Origin: Sulfurimonas sp. hsl 1-7
Lineage (GTDB): Bacteria; Campylobacterota; Campylobacteria; Campylobacterales; Sulfurimonadaceae
Assembly (NCBI RefSeq): GCF_030577135.1
Contig: NZ_JAUIRR010000002.1
Coordinates: forward strand, 124,001-188,000
Direction of reading: 5' to 3'
DNA length: 64,000 nucleotides
Both the position numbers and the translations under genes were made by a program. Each line of letters starts with the position of its first letter. Position 1 is the stretch's first letter. The notes beneath the pieces were generated by a model, which was given only the letters and a program-made list of their open reading frames with translations, searched no databases and was not told the origin of the DNA. Below, piece by piece: positions 1 to 8,435 of the stretch.

Positions 1-206
1 ATCATTTCTGCTTCTTTGGCTCTTAATGCTACTTGCATATTTCCCACTTTAATCTCTATAGTTTTTTTTCTCGGTGCTTCACCTATAAACTCTATAAGGG
101 CATGTTTCATAATTCCAAAAGATATCAGTCTGTGCTTTAACTCTTCATTTGCATAAAGCTTTAGCACTTCTAACTTTTGCCCCTTATTACACTCATTTAA
201 TCTCAT
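1..206 (-). CDS. feoA: FeoA-domain protein, ferrous iron transport (C-terminus cut by window edge)
   Basis: The gene starts with ATG at 206 and stays open to base 1, so about 68 residues are visible. They show the FeoA pattern: an N-terminal MRLNECNKGQ stretch, a middle RLISFGIMKHA segment (the usual 'RL...Gi..g' turn of the SH3-like fold), then GEAPRKKTIEIKVGN and an ALRAKEAEM end matching the 'valR..eA' close of the family. FeoA proteins are small cytoplasmic partners of the FeoB Fe(II) transporter. The start lies 10 bases after the stop of the porin gene, so both are probably one transcript under the Fur-like sites near 1511-1566. Whether feoB follows lies outside the window. It could also be the N-terminal FeoA part of a longer fusion; that cannot be judged here. 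Confidence 0.8.
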   Translation of the reverse strand, partial: MRLNECNKGQKLEVLKLYANEELKHRLISFGIMKHALIEFIGEAPRKKTIEIKVGNMQVALRAKEAEM

Positions 207-216
207 GTAGCCTCTT

Positions 217-1482
217 TTAAAAATTATAATTTATCATTAACTGTGTTCTATCATAATCGTATTCTGTTTTTAAAACACTTTGTTTATCTTCACTCATAAT
301 ATAGATAAACGCTACTAAAAACTCATCATTGATATTGTAATCAATATTAAAATTTTGCTCAACAATATGCGCTTTCTCACCTAAGCTGTTTGCTTTACCG
401 GAGAAATCACCATAAGCATATAAAAGCGATATGGTATCGTGATTATACACCAAACCTGAAACGATTGCATCAACTTCTCTGTCTTTTGTAATATTATCCA
501 TGATCATCATGTCCATATTGGTAAACAATGTCCCTCCGCCGGCACCGGAAAAACTCTCTTTATCTGTTTTTTTATCCGCGTGGTTGTATGCAAAATTAAC
601 CCCTAAATCACCAAAAACGAATTCACACAATCCGCCGTAAATACTCGCCTCATATCCGCTGCTTTTCAACTCTTGTTCATTCAGATACTGTGCCATTATA
701 TGCAGTGTAAAATCATCATTGAAAGGATATTCCACTCCAAAATCTATATAAAAAGCATTAGTTAGACCTGTAATATTGTAATACCATGATTGAAACTCCC
801 ACATATCATAGTAACGTGCACCGGCAAAATTTACACCGTTGTCACCTAGCTTTTTCCAACCGTCATCAAGACCGTTTTCAAGATCAATCCCATGCCATGA
901 CTGGATATTTCCTGCTTGGAGTTCCCAACCGTTTTTGATGTATGAAGCAACATACGCTTCAAACGTGTTTTGAATCATTCTAATATCATCACTGTCAGCT
1001 AAAGGTGTGTTAAGCACTTGACGACCAAGCCTCAAATTGAAGTTGTTATATTTATAATTAATATACGCTTCATTCATATCTTGGTCTTCACCCTCTGACG
1101 ATGAAAGTTCAGTATTTCTCTTCTCACCCTCACCGCTAAATGCTGGGATATCTTTTGCAGTATAAAAAGCAACACCGGCATTAAAACCCTTGTACTCAGC
1201 TAGTTCATACTTCAGTATCCCACCGATTGCCGTAGCATAAAGGTCAGGATCGCTGTTTTTGTTATTGTAACCGGCATAAACAACCCTTACCTGGCCGCTC
1301 ACCTCTCCATCTTTAAACATGTTTTTAAAATTATTAACAACAGATATCTCTTTTTCTTCAAGTTTTCCGATTTCAAAAGCAGACTCTCTAACAGAGTCTT
1401 TTCTTTTTAACTCTTCAATCCCTTCACAAAACAATTCAGTTGTTAAAGACATTAAACTTATTAATAGCAATAAACGCTTCAT
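217..1482 (-). CDS. Opr-type outer-membrane porin, probably iron-regulated
   Basis: A 421-residue protein with a typical signal peptide (MKRLLLLISLMSLTTELFCE) followed by a short charged helix-like segment and then alternating aromatic/polar stretches ending in an aromatic residue (INYNF), the usual C-terminal signal for beta-barrel insertion. Internal motifs such as LRLGRQVLNTPLADSDD resemble the Opr/OprD-like porins of Campylobacterota, in which a 'GRQ..NTP..' strand is common. It should form a channel in the outer membrane; the substrate cannot be read from sequence. Its position directly upstream of feoA and downstream of two Fur-box-like palindromes suggests a role in iron acquisition under iron starvation; this is inference. 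The ATG at 1482 is preceded by AAAGG at a suitable distance. Confidence 0.75.
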   Translation of the reverse strand: MKRLLLLISLMSLTTELFCEGIEELKRKDSVRESAFEIGKLEEKEISVVNNFKNMFKDGEVSGQVRVVYAGYNNKNSDPDLYATAIGGILKYELAEYKGFNAGVAFYTAKDIPAFSGEGEKRNTELSSSEGEDQDMNEAYINYKYNNFNLRLGRQVLNTPLADSDDIRMIQNTFEAYVASYIKNGWELQAGNIQSWHGIDLENGLDDGWKKLGDNGVNFAGARYYDMWEFQSWYYNITGLTNAFYIDFGVEYPFNDDFTLHIMAQYLNEQELKSSGYEASIYGGLCEFVFGDLGVNFAYNHADKKTDKESFSGAGGGTLFTNMDMMIMDNITKDREVDAIVSGLVYNHDTISLLYAYGDFSGKANSLGEKAHIVEQNFNIDYNINDEFLVAFIYIMSEDKQSVLKTEYDYDRTQLMINYNF

Positions 1483-1510
1483 AATTATACCTTTAAAAAA
1501 TTAACTTATT

Positions 1511-1566
1511 GAGAATGATAATCAAAGTTTACTTATTAATATCTTAATATTGATAATACTTATCAA
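1511..1566 (-). promoter_or_regulatory. Two Fur-box-like operators upstream of the porin-feoA operon
   Basis: GAGAATGATAATCAAAGTT at 1511-1529 closely follows the classic Fur consensus of GATAAT repeats. A second site at 1550-1566 is a perfect inverted repeat, TTGATAA-TAC-TTATCAA (7 bp arms, 3 base spacer). Both lie in the divergent region between the porin (minus) and pssA (plus). The expected effect is repression of the porin and feoA when iron is plentiful; this is known for such sites in proteobacteria and is inferred here. Confidence 0.65.
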
Positions 1567-1599
1567 TTTCATTACATAATTAATATTTCGATCTTCTGC

Positions 1600-1605
1600 T
1601 ATAAT
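1600..1605 (+). promoter_or_regulatory. Extended AT-rich sigma70 -10 box (TATAAT) of pssA
   Basis: A perfect TATAAT lies 29 bases before the pssA ATG, with AAGG at 1619-1622 as a weak ribosome-binding site. No clear -35 is visible, as is usual in Campylobacterota. Confidence 0.5.
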
Positions 1606-1634
1606 TTCAAAAAACTACAAGGCTTACTTTTATA

Positions 1635-2192
1635 ATGAAATTTCTATTTACACCTTCATCACATTTTAATCTTGCGAATATGTTTACATTTGTAAATATC
1701 ACAGCCGGTTTACTTGCAACTTATTTTATTACGCAGAACAATTTCTTTCTTGCTATTATCCTTGCTTGGATCGGTGGGGCATTTGATATATTTGATGGAA
1801 AAATTGCAAGAAAGTTCAATCTCTCTAACGAGTTTGGAATTCAACTTGACAGTTTTGCAGACTTTTTAAGTTTCGTACTTGTGCCGGTATTTTTAATCTT
1901 TCAGGCGACATATGCAACAAGTTTTGAAGGAATTTTTCTAATTGCGGCGGGTGTTATCAGTATCTATTACGTAATTTCAGGGCTTAGAAGATTGATTCAG
2001 TTCAATATTAATTCAGATGCAGGTTCTGTTGAAAAACACTTTGTAGGGGTACCGACACCGCTTGGTGCGATCCTTTTATGGTTAGTATATCTTGCAAACA
2101 CGTATGAGTTTTTACCGGCTTACGGCGTGCTTGGATTTATGATCCTTATCGGTTGGAGCTTAAACTCAAAGATAAAGGTGAAACACCTTTAA
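1635..2192 (+). CDS. pssA: CDP-diacylglycerol--serine O-phosphatidyltransferase-like protein
   Basis: A 185-residue membrane protein of the CDP-alcohol phosphatidyltransferase family. The signature D-x2-D-G-x2-A-R-x8-G-x3-D-x3-D is complete: D51, D54, G55, A58, R59, G68, D72 and D76. These residues bind the metal ions and the CDP-linked lipid. The N-terminal SSHFNLANMFTFVNITAGLL segment is characteristic of type II phosphatidylserine synthases, which join serine to CDP-diacylglycerol as the first committed step towards phosphatidylethanolamine. About five to six hydrophobic helices follow. It is shorter than many PssA proteins (about 230-250 residues), so archaetidylserine-type or other family members cannot be fully excluded. 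The gene stands alone and converges on the DoxX gene. Confidence 0.8.
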   Translation: MKFLFTPSSHFNLANMFTFVNITAGLLATYFITQNNFFLAIILAWIGGAFDIFDGKIARKFNLSNEFGIQLDSFADFLSFVLVPVFLIFQATYATSFEGIFLIAAGVISIYYVISGLRRLIQFNINSDAGSVEKHFVGVPTPLGAILLWLVYLANTYEFLPAYGVLGFMILIGWSLNSKIKVKHL

Positions 2193-2207
2193 TCTATTTT
2201 GAGTTTA
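2161..2207. terminator. Long imperfect hairpin across the convergent 3' ends of pssA and the DoxX gene
   Basis: TAAACTCAAA (2161-2170) pairs with TTTGAGTTTA (2198-2207), and GATAAAGGTG pairs with CACCTTTAATC around an AAA loop with one bulged A. The stem includes the last codons of both genes and both stop codons, which are separated by one base. It most likely serves as a bidirectional terminator. No long T-run follows on either strand. Confidence 0.55.
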
Positions 2208-2580
2208 CTGCGTATTTACCGCTTCCTAAAAGTATCACTAAAATACTCATAATAAAATAGCAAAGAGCTAATTCCCAGCTCAGTCCTCCATGCTTTGAAA
2301 GACTAAGAGAAAAACCGTATGCAAGATAGATAGCAATAAACATATTAAATGCCAATACACCGGCAGCTACTCTTGCATATAAACCTAAAATGATAAAAAT
2401 AGGGGCAATAAGCTCCCCGACAAAAACACCGTATGCAAAAAATGTCGGAAACGGTGTTGATGCCAGCATCGCTTTTACCCCTCCGATTCCATGAATCATT
2501 TTATTAATTCCGTGAAAGAGGATTAAGATACCAAGACTCAGTCTTAGTAATAGTTTTGCTATATCTGGATTTTGTAACAT
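2194..2580 (-). CDS. DoxX family membrane protein
   Basis: A 128-residue protein with four hydrophobic helices and the DoxX pattern: an N-terminal LLLRLSLGILILFHGINKM segment (R, G, FHG conserved), a second helix containing GELIAPIFIILGLYAR, and a closing short helix. DoxX proteins are inner-membrane proteins of poorly defined role, linked in some bacteria to redox or thiol handling. The gene is last in the metal-efflux operon, two bases after the 64-residue gene upstream, which is a suggestive but not decisive functional link. It converges on pssA with a single base between the stops. Confidence 0.8.
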   Translation of the reverse strand: MLQNPDIAKLLLRLSLGILILFHGINKMIHGIGGVKAMLASTPFPTFFAYGVFVGELIAPIFIILGLYARVAAGVLAFNMFIAIYLAYGFSLSLSKHGGLSWELALCYFIMSILVILLGSGKYAVNSK

Positions 2581-2582
2581 TG

Positions 2583-2777
2583 TTATCCCTCTTTCTTTTC
2601 TCTAAATTTACAAGAACCCACTGTGATCTCTTTGCCGGTTTTGATAACCTCTTTGATATACAACAGTGTCCCTTGCGGATCTGCATCACCAACCTCTTCG
2701 GCAATGATCTTCAACAGATCTGCCTCTCCAGTTAATGACCATGTTTTTTCGTAACTATATTTTGTTTCTATCTTCAT
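2583..2777 (-). CDS. Small conserved-looking protein in the metal efflux operon, unknown function
   Basis: A 64-residue soluble, mildly charged protein with one cysteine near the C-terminus (VGSCKFREKK) and no signal peptide or membrane segment. Its ATG overlaps the stop codon of the efflux pump gene in an ATGA, which strongly supports real, coupled translation. I do not recognise the family. The position between the RND pump and DoxX makes a regulatory or metal-handling accessory role possible, but no metal-binding motif is apparent apart from the lone Cys. Confidence 0.7.
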   Translation of the reverse strand: MKIETKYSYEKTWSLTGEADLLKIIAEEVGDADPQGTLLYIKEVIKTGKEITVGSCKFREKKEG

Positions 2778-5700
2778 GATAGATTTATATCATTATTCTC
2801 TTTAATAAATCTTTTATACAGCATCGGTAAAAGCAATAAAGTAAGTGCCGTAGAGGAGATCAATCCAAAGATCACAACTATCGCCAAAGGTTTTTGGATC
2901 TCAGAACCTGGCCCTGTAGCATATAACATAGGTACAAGGGAAAGTGCTGCGATCGTAGCAGTCATAAGAACCGGACGCAATCTTCTTTTTGCACCTTGAA
3001 TAACAACATCTTTTATACTCATAGTTTGTGCCAATTCATTGAAGTAACTGATCATCACCACACCGTTAAGAACTGCGATCCCTAGAAGTGCAATAAACCC
3101 TACAGATGCAGGAACCGAGAGATAAGAGTTTGTCAGATACAGTCCAAAGATCCCTCCCATCATCGCAAGCGGAATAGTTGTAAAGATAATAACACTCTGT
3201 ACAATTGACTTAAACGTCATATAAAGTATCATAAAAATCAGCACAAGTGCGATCGGGACAACTAAACTAAGACGCTCCATAGTTGCTTGCTGATTTTTAA
3301 ACTCTCCGCCAAAAGTAAGTGAATATCCAGCCGGTAGTTGTACATCTTTTGCTATATTTTCTTTAAGATTATCTACAAATGTTACTAAGTCAAGCCCCGT
3401 CACATTTGTCTGAATTGAGACAAAACGTCTTGCTTTTTCATGTTTTATTTCAACCGGACCGCTGCTTCTTACAATATCTACAACTTCTAAAAGTGATACT
3501 GCCTCACCCTGTGCGCCTACAAGATAAACTTCGTCAAGGTTTTTTGTTTTATAATCCCCTTTTATGATGATCGAAAACTGTTTCATCCCCTGATAGATTG
3601 TACCAACCTCTACACCGCTTACTGCAGCTTTAAGCAGATGTGCTACATCACTTTTATCGAGTCCGTAGTTTCTTAGCTTTTCATCATTGAAACGAAGCTC
3701 CTGATAAGCAGCCCCTTCATTTTGACGCATATAAACATCTTCAGAACCTTCTGTTTTTTCAGTAATCTCTTTAATTTTAGTTCCAAGTTCATTAAGTTTA
3801 TCTATATCTTCACCGAAGATTTTAATCACAACATCACCACGTGCACCTGTAAGCATCTCTGATGTACGCATTTCAATAGGCTGCGTAAATCCATATTCAA
3901 TCCCGGCAATATTTTCAAGAACCTCTCTCATCTGCTCTTTTAACCATTCTGTGTCTTGTTTTCTCCACTGCTCTTTTGGCTTGAATACTAAAAAAGTATC
4001 ACTGTCATTAAGCCCCATAGGATCAAGTCCTATCTCATCGGAACCTGTTCTGGCAATAATAGATTGAATTTCAGGCACCTCATCCATCAGTCTTTGTTGG
4101 ATCTGAGTATTGAGTGAGATACCTGCGGGGATATTGATCGAAGGGGGTGCTTCAATTCCGATCACAATATTACCCTCATCCATTGTAGGCATAAATGTTT
4201 TTCCTATGTTTGAAAAGGCGAAAAATGTCCCTACTAGTAAAAGAGCCAATAAAGCGTAGATAGTTTTTTCTACTCTAAAAGCTTTTTGGAGTAACGGCTC
4301 ATACCAAGCGATCAGATGACGTACCAAGAACGTTTCACTGTGGTCTACTTTTCTGATCAAAAACGATGCAATTGTCGGGATCACAAACAGCGCTAAAAAT
4401 ATTGCCGCAGCAAGTGTAAAAACAATGCTCAGTGCAACAGGAGCAAAAAGTTTACCCCCTAAACCTTGCAACATCAGCAGAGGTGTAAATACGATAATAA
4501 TAATAAGTACACCTGAGATAATAGGGGTACTTACCTCTTTTGCTGCATTATAGATAGTGTGTAAACGACTTACCCCTTTATTTTCCGCTAATCGTGCAAT
4601 TACGTTCTCAACTAAAACAACACCGGAGTCAACTATCATTCCGATCGCAATTGCAATACCACCAAGACTCATTAAGTTCACACTTATGCCGAAATAGTAC
4701 ATAAAGATAAAAGCACTGAGTATTGATAACGGCAAAATTAGTGCAACGGTGATTGCTGAAACAAAACTTCCTAAAAATAAAAAAAGGATAATAAGTACAA
4801 GTATTACCGCTTCAGTAAGTGACTTTTGTACCATGCTTACAGCTTTAGAGATCAGATCTTTTCTATCGTAAAACACATTGATATGCGTCCCCTCGGGAAG
4901 GTTTTTCTCCAACTCGTCAAGACGCTCTTTTACTTGTGAAGTAACACGCGAAGCATCTGCACCTTTAAGTCCGAGAACAAGCCCTTCAACCGCTTCACCT
5001 CCACCGTCTTTTGTAACATATCCGTAACGTGTAAGTTTGTCAGTCAGAACCTCTGCCACATCTTTTAAACGTACAATAGCACCGTTCTCATCAACTCTTA
5101 CTACCAGATTTGAAAGATCTCTGCTATTTTTCATACTTCCCGGAAGTCTTACAAGAAGCGCTTCATCCCCTCGCTCAATTCTTCCTGCACCGAAATTTGC
5201 ATTATTTTTCTCGAGCTTATTTTCTATATCTTCTAAAGTGAGTCCCAATGATGCCATTGAGGTAAAGTCCGGTTTAATGCGGAAAGTCTGCACCTCTCCA
5301 CCTAGTGCATTTACATCTGCCACACCTTCAATGTTTCGAAGACTTGGACGTATCACCCAGTCAAGTAAAGTACGTTTTTCCATTAACGAGAGACTCTTAG
5401 ACTCGATCGTAAACATAAGTATCTCGCCTAGCGGTGTAGTAACTGGAGCAATTCCCCCTGTCATTGTCGCAGGCAAAGAATTTTTAATGTTGTTAAATCT
5501 TTGATAAACCCTGTCTCTTGCCCAGTACAGATCAGTACCCTCTTCAAAATCGATCGTAATATCGGCTAAGGCATACTTTGATATTGAACGAACTATATTT
5601 TGATGTGGAATACCCTGCATCTCAAGCTCAATTGGAATCGTGATCTGCTGCTCCACCTCTTGTGGTGTCATACCCGGTGATTTTATAATTATCTTTACCT

Positions 5701-5836
5701 GTGTTGTTGATACATCGGGAAAAGCATCAATTGTTAGTTTTGAGTAAGAAAATACTCCACCAATTGCAATAGCTAAAGCGATAATAAGTGCTAGTACCCT
5801 TTGTGAGAGTGCAATACTTATAAGTTTATCAATCAT
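2774..5836 (-). CDS. Heavy-metal efflux RND pump, CusA/CzcA family
   Basis: A proton-driven inner-membrane pump of the HME-RND family, about 1020 residues. It has the N-terminal helix and periplasmic FPDVS segment (IDAFPDVSTTQVKI), the TM4 proton-relay block IAIGMIVDSGVVLVENV, and the twelve-helix arrangement with two large periplasmic loops. In the region where CusA carries a copper-binding Met cluster this protein reads RTSEMLTGARGDVVIKIFG, closer to the CzcA/CnrA (divalent cation) type, so Zn/Co/Ni/Cd is somewhat more likely than Cu/Ag. The ATG at 5836 is preferred over an in-frame GTG at 5857: it has GGAGG upstream and overlaps the adaptor gene by only 8 bases. It forms an operon with the adaptor and TolC-type channel genes. 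Confidence 0.9.
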   Translation of the reverse strand: MIDKLISIALSQRVLALIIALAIAIGGVFSYSKLTIDAFPDVSTTQVKIIIKSPGMTPQEVEQQITIPIELEMQGIPHQNIVRSISKYALADITIDFEEGTDLYWARDRVYQRFNNIKNSLPATMTGGIAPVTTPLGEILMFTIESKSLSLMEKRTLLDWVIRPSLRNIEGVADVNALGGEVQTFRIKPDFTSMASLGLTLEDIENKLEKNNANFGAGRIERGDEALLVRLPGSMKNSRDLSNLVVRVDENGAIVRLKDVAEVLTDKLTRYGYVTKDGGGEAVEGLVLGLKGADASRVTSQVKERLDELEKNLPEGTHINVFYDRKDLISKAVSMVQKSLTEAVILVLIILFLFLGSFVSAITVALILPLSILSAFIFMYYFGISVNLMSLGGIAIAIGMIVDSGVVLVENVIARLAENKGVSRLHTIYNAAKEVSTPIISGVLIIIIVFTPLLMLQGLGGKLFAPVALSIVFTLAAAIFLALFVIPTIASFLIRKVDHSETFLVRHLIAWYEPLLQKAFRVEKTIYALLALLLVGTFFAFSNIGKTFMPTMDEGNIVIGIEAPPSINIPAGISLNTQIQQRLMDEVPEIQSIIARTGSDEIGLDPMGLNDSDTFLVFKPKEQWRKQDTEWLKEQMREVLENIAGIEYGFTQPIEMRTSEMLTGARGDVVIKIFGEDIDKLNELGTKIKEITEKTEGSEDVYMRQNEGAAYQELRFNDEKLRNYGLDKSDVAHLLKAAVSGVEVGTIYQGMKQFSIIIKGDYKTKNLDEVYLVGAQGEAVSLLEVVDIVRSSGPVEIKHEKARRFVSIQTNVTGLDLVTFVDNLKENIAKDVQLPAGYSLTFGGEFKNQQATMERLSLVVPIALVLIFMILYMTFKSIVQSVIIFTTIPLAMMGGIFGLYLTNSYLSVPASVGFIALLGIAVLNGVVMISYFNELAQTMSIKDVVIQGAKRRLRPVLMTATIAALSLVPMLYATGPGSEIQKPLAIVVIFGLISSTALTLLLLPMLYKRFIKENNDINLS

Positions 5837-6887
5837 TACCCTGTGCCTCCAGCGCACCTTTAAGTGCTATAGCACCGCTTGCTGCAAGCTGGGAATTCTT
5901 ATCTAACTCTTTAGAGATAACATATACATTAGAGATATCTCTGCTTAGTACTGTAACTTGAACCAGTTTATAGCCGTTTTTCACCTTGACAAATACCGAT
6001 GGATGTTCATTAAAATCTACAATAGACGATGCCGGAACTTCATACGCCTCTCTAGGCCAGAACAGCTTAATGTTTTTCTTCTCATCCGGTAAAACAACCA
6101 TATCTTTTTTACTTAAAAGGTGTACAGCTATTGTTTGTGTTTTTGGGTCAATCTTTGCAGCAATCGATTCAACTTCCACCGCTTTGTCTTCTATGTAAAG
6201 TGTAGCACCTACTTTTAACTCTTTTGCAAAGTTTATAGGGAGTGAGATTTCAAGGTGTGTCTTAGTAGCATCAACTACACTCATCATATGTTCACCGCGT
6301 TGCAGATACATTTTCGGATAGATATTCAGATCTGCAACTTTTCCTGAGATTGGAGCATATATTTTGATCTCGGTAATCGCTTTTTTTGTCTTCGTTACAA
6401 TGCTTATCTGGTTCTCGCACAGTCCCCATTCTAAAAGAAGATTTCTATAAAATTTTATTTGTGTCTGATACTTTTTAGAAATATTTTGTGCCATAAGATA
6501 CTGTTTCTTCGCTACAACAGCCGCTTCATATAGAGGCTTTAATCTTTTTAACTCATTTTGATTATACTCCTCTTCGATCAGAAGATTGATATACTCAGCT
6601 TCAAGTTCAAGGATTTTAGGGCTTTTGATCACCGCAAGTACTGTACCTTTTTTCACGTTATCATATATATTTGCATAAAGCTTCTCTACGATCCCTTCAA
6701 GCGGGGCATCTATTCTAAAAGTAGCATTTGCAGGCAGATGTCCCTGTGCTAAATAACTTCCAAGATATACACTCTTTGTCTGCTTTACCTTTGTTAACTT
6801 TATCATTGGGTTCTCACCCACTACTACTAATTCGTTTGCAAATAGTGATGCAATTGTTATAAAACTTAATATTATTATTTTTATCAT
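5829..6887 (-). CDS. RND efflux periplasmic adaptor (membrane fusion protein), CusB/CzcB type
   Basis: A 352-residue secreted adaptor with a signal peptide (MIKIIILSFITIASLFANE). It has a split lipoyl/barrel-sandwich domain (RIDAPLEGIVEKLYANIYDN near residues 60-80 and IYAPISGKVADLNIYPKMYL near 180-200), a short alpha-helical hairpin between them, then beta-barrel and membrane-proximal domains. It should connect the pump to the outer-membrane channel. Its ATG overlaps the channel gene's stop as ATGA, and its end overlaps the pump start. There is no extra N-terminal metal-binding or C-terminal CusF-like domain. Confidence 0.88.
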   Translation of the reverse strand: MIKIIILSFITIASLFANELVVVGENPMIKLTKVKQTKSVYLGSYLAQGHLPANATFRIDAPLEGIVEKLYANIYDNVKKGTVLAVIKSPKILELEAEYINLLIEEEYNQNELKRLKPLYEAAVVAKKQYLMAQNISKKYQTQIKFYRNLLLEWGLCENQISIVTKTKKAITEIKIYAPISGKVADLNIYPKMYLQRGEHMMSVVDATKTHLEISLPINFAKELKVGATLYIEDKAVEVESIAAKIDPKTQTIAVHLLSKKDMVVLPDEKKNIKLFWPREAYEVPASSIVDFNEHPSVFVKVKNGYKLVQVTVLSRDISNVYVISKELDKNSQLAASGAIALKGALEAQGND

Positions 6888-8053
6888 TTTTTTACCCCTT
6901 GTGGATCGATAGAATAGTCATACATATATTGTGCGACGGCATTGTGTCTTTCAATTTTTAAATTTAAAATAGTTTCAATCATACTAAGCTTTGTTTCTGT
7001 AGCTTTGATCATCGACAAGAAACTCTCTTCTCCGGCCATAAATCTCATATTGCTTTGTTTAATGAGTTTATTTGCATGCTGTAATATTGTTTTTTCACTA
7101 GAAAGAAGATACTTTTTATAGATGTCTACTCTTTGTTTTAAAGCATTGCTTTCATGTCTATAATGGTTACGAAATGCTTCTAGTTCATAATTTGCAGCAC
7201 TTGTTTGACTCATAGCCATTGCACGCTTGGCTTCATTTTTTTCACCTATATTTAGAGGAAGTGAGAAATTCACCATATATCTATTAGTATCTAGTTCATC
7301 TATATACTTTGCCTCTACGTTTACACTGTTAAAAGTTGTTTGCGCCATCTTTAAAGATGCTTCACTCTTTTGTACATTAGACTCCAACATCGGCCAAAGT
7401 GCCGAATGCTCAGGATCAAAAAGTTTGTCAATATTAACTTCCAAGTTTTTACACTCAAACTGTCCGTCAAAATCAACCAAAATTTTTATTTGAGATTCAT
7501 ACATTTGAACAAGATTCTCTAACTTTGAGAGTTCCAGATTTAAACTCTCCAATGCCAAAGAGGACATGATTAGTTTCGAGTTATCAAACTCTCCATACTC
7601 TACACCCTTTTGCATATGATCTTTAATCGCATCATATACAGATGAAAGTTCCGCTTTGGCTTGCAAAGCTTCCATAGCTACACAATAATCCCCATAGAGT
7701 TGCCAGATCTGTACTTTATAACGGTTTTGAAGACTCTTTGTTTGTAAGTTTTTATATTGATTACTTTGACGTAAAAAATTATCTATTTTTGAACTGTTTA
7801 ATTTCAACTCTTTTGAGATGAAAGCTTCATATTCAATTCCGGAGTCTGAATTGTCTTTAAGATCGGCATATGTAACACCGCCGCCGACATTAAATCCATC
7901 TGCTAAAACACTTGCTTTTGTACCTTGAAACTCGGCATTTAATGTTTCTATTTTACTTTTGTAGTTATTACTCTGAGAGACTTTTTCATAAAGTGTCTCA
8001 ATGCTATCTGCCATAATGATATACGGCAATAACAATATAAGAATAAATCTCAT
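6884..8053 (-). CDS. TolC-family outer-membrane efflux channel (CusC/CzcC type)
   Basis: A 389-residue protein with a short signal peptide (MRFILILLLPYIIMADS) and long amphipathic helices with the duplicated TolC layout: two helical halves separated by strands such as YMVNFSLPLNIGEKNEAKRA, the usual 'lPLPL..g.R.A' block. It is shorter than E. coli TolC, as is normal for CzcC-type proteins. It should provide the outer-membrane exit of the tripartite pump encoded downstream. It is followed by the adaptor with an ATGA overlap and preceded by a small membrane protein gene 44 bases upstream. Confidence 0.85.
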   Translation of the reverse strand: MRFILILLLPYIIMADSIETLYEKVSQSNNYKSKIETLNAEFQGTKASVLADGFNVGGGVTYADLKDNSDSGIEYEAFISKELKLNSSKIDNFLRQSNQYKNLQTKSLQNRYKVQIWQLYGDYCVAMEALQAKAELSSVYDAIKDHMQKGVEYGEFDNSKLIMSSLALESLNLELSKLENLVQMYESQIKILVDFDGQFECKNLEVNIDKLFDPEHSALWPMLESNVQKSEASLKMAQTTFNSVNVEAKYIDELDTNRYMVNFSLPLNIGEKNEAKRAMAMSQTSAANYELEAFRNHYRHESNALKQRVDIYKKYLLSSEKTILQHANKLIKQSNMRFMAGEESFLSMIKATETKLSMIETILNLKIERHNAVAQYMYDYSIDPQGVKK

Positions 8054-8097
8054 ATTTAAATTCCTTAATAATGATTATTTTTTTGTTGTGAGTTTAA

Positions 8098-8376
8098 TTA
8101 TACGTGTTGTGGTGGTTTAAAGAGGGAGTTTGTAAAATTATCAATTACAAAGCTTTTAAGAGGATATATATTTTTTTCTATAAATGCAAGTTCAAAGTCC
8201 GTATCTAAGTCTGTTAAAATCATAGGGGTATGAAAAACGTTATGTTCCACTTTTGTAAGTGTCTTTTGTTTTTTTACCTGATCCGTAAAATCCATTTGCG
8301 TGAGCATATAGTCATGTACTGCAAAAAACAACATTGCAACCAATAAGCCACTTAAAATAAATTTTACTCTTTTCAT
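8098..8376 (-). CDS. Small single-pass membrane protein at the head of the efflux operon
   Basis: A 92-residue protein with a basic N-terminus and one hydrophobic helix (residues 6-20, KFILSGLLVAMLFFAV), either a signal anchor or a signal peptide, and a periplasmic tail with several His and Met residues (HDYML, EHNVFHTPM, PPQHV). I do not recognise a named family. As the first gene before the TolC channel, an accessory or metal-sensing role in the periplasm is possible; this is inference from context and the His/Met content only. Confidence 0.65.
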   Translation of the reverse strand: MKRVKFILSGLLVAMLFFAVHDYMLTQMDFTDQVKKQKTLTKVEHNVFHTPMILTDLDTDFELAFIEKNIYPLKSFVIDNFTNSLFKPPQHV

Positions 8377-8435
8377 AATTCGAAGTATATCAACTAATTA
8401 ATTTACAAAATTATAAAATTGTAAACTAATCTTTT

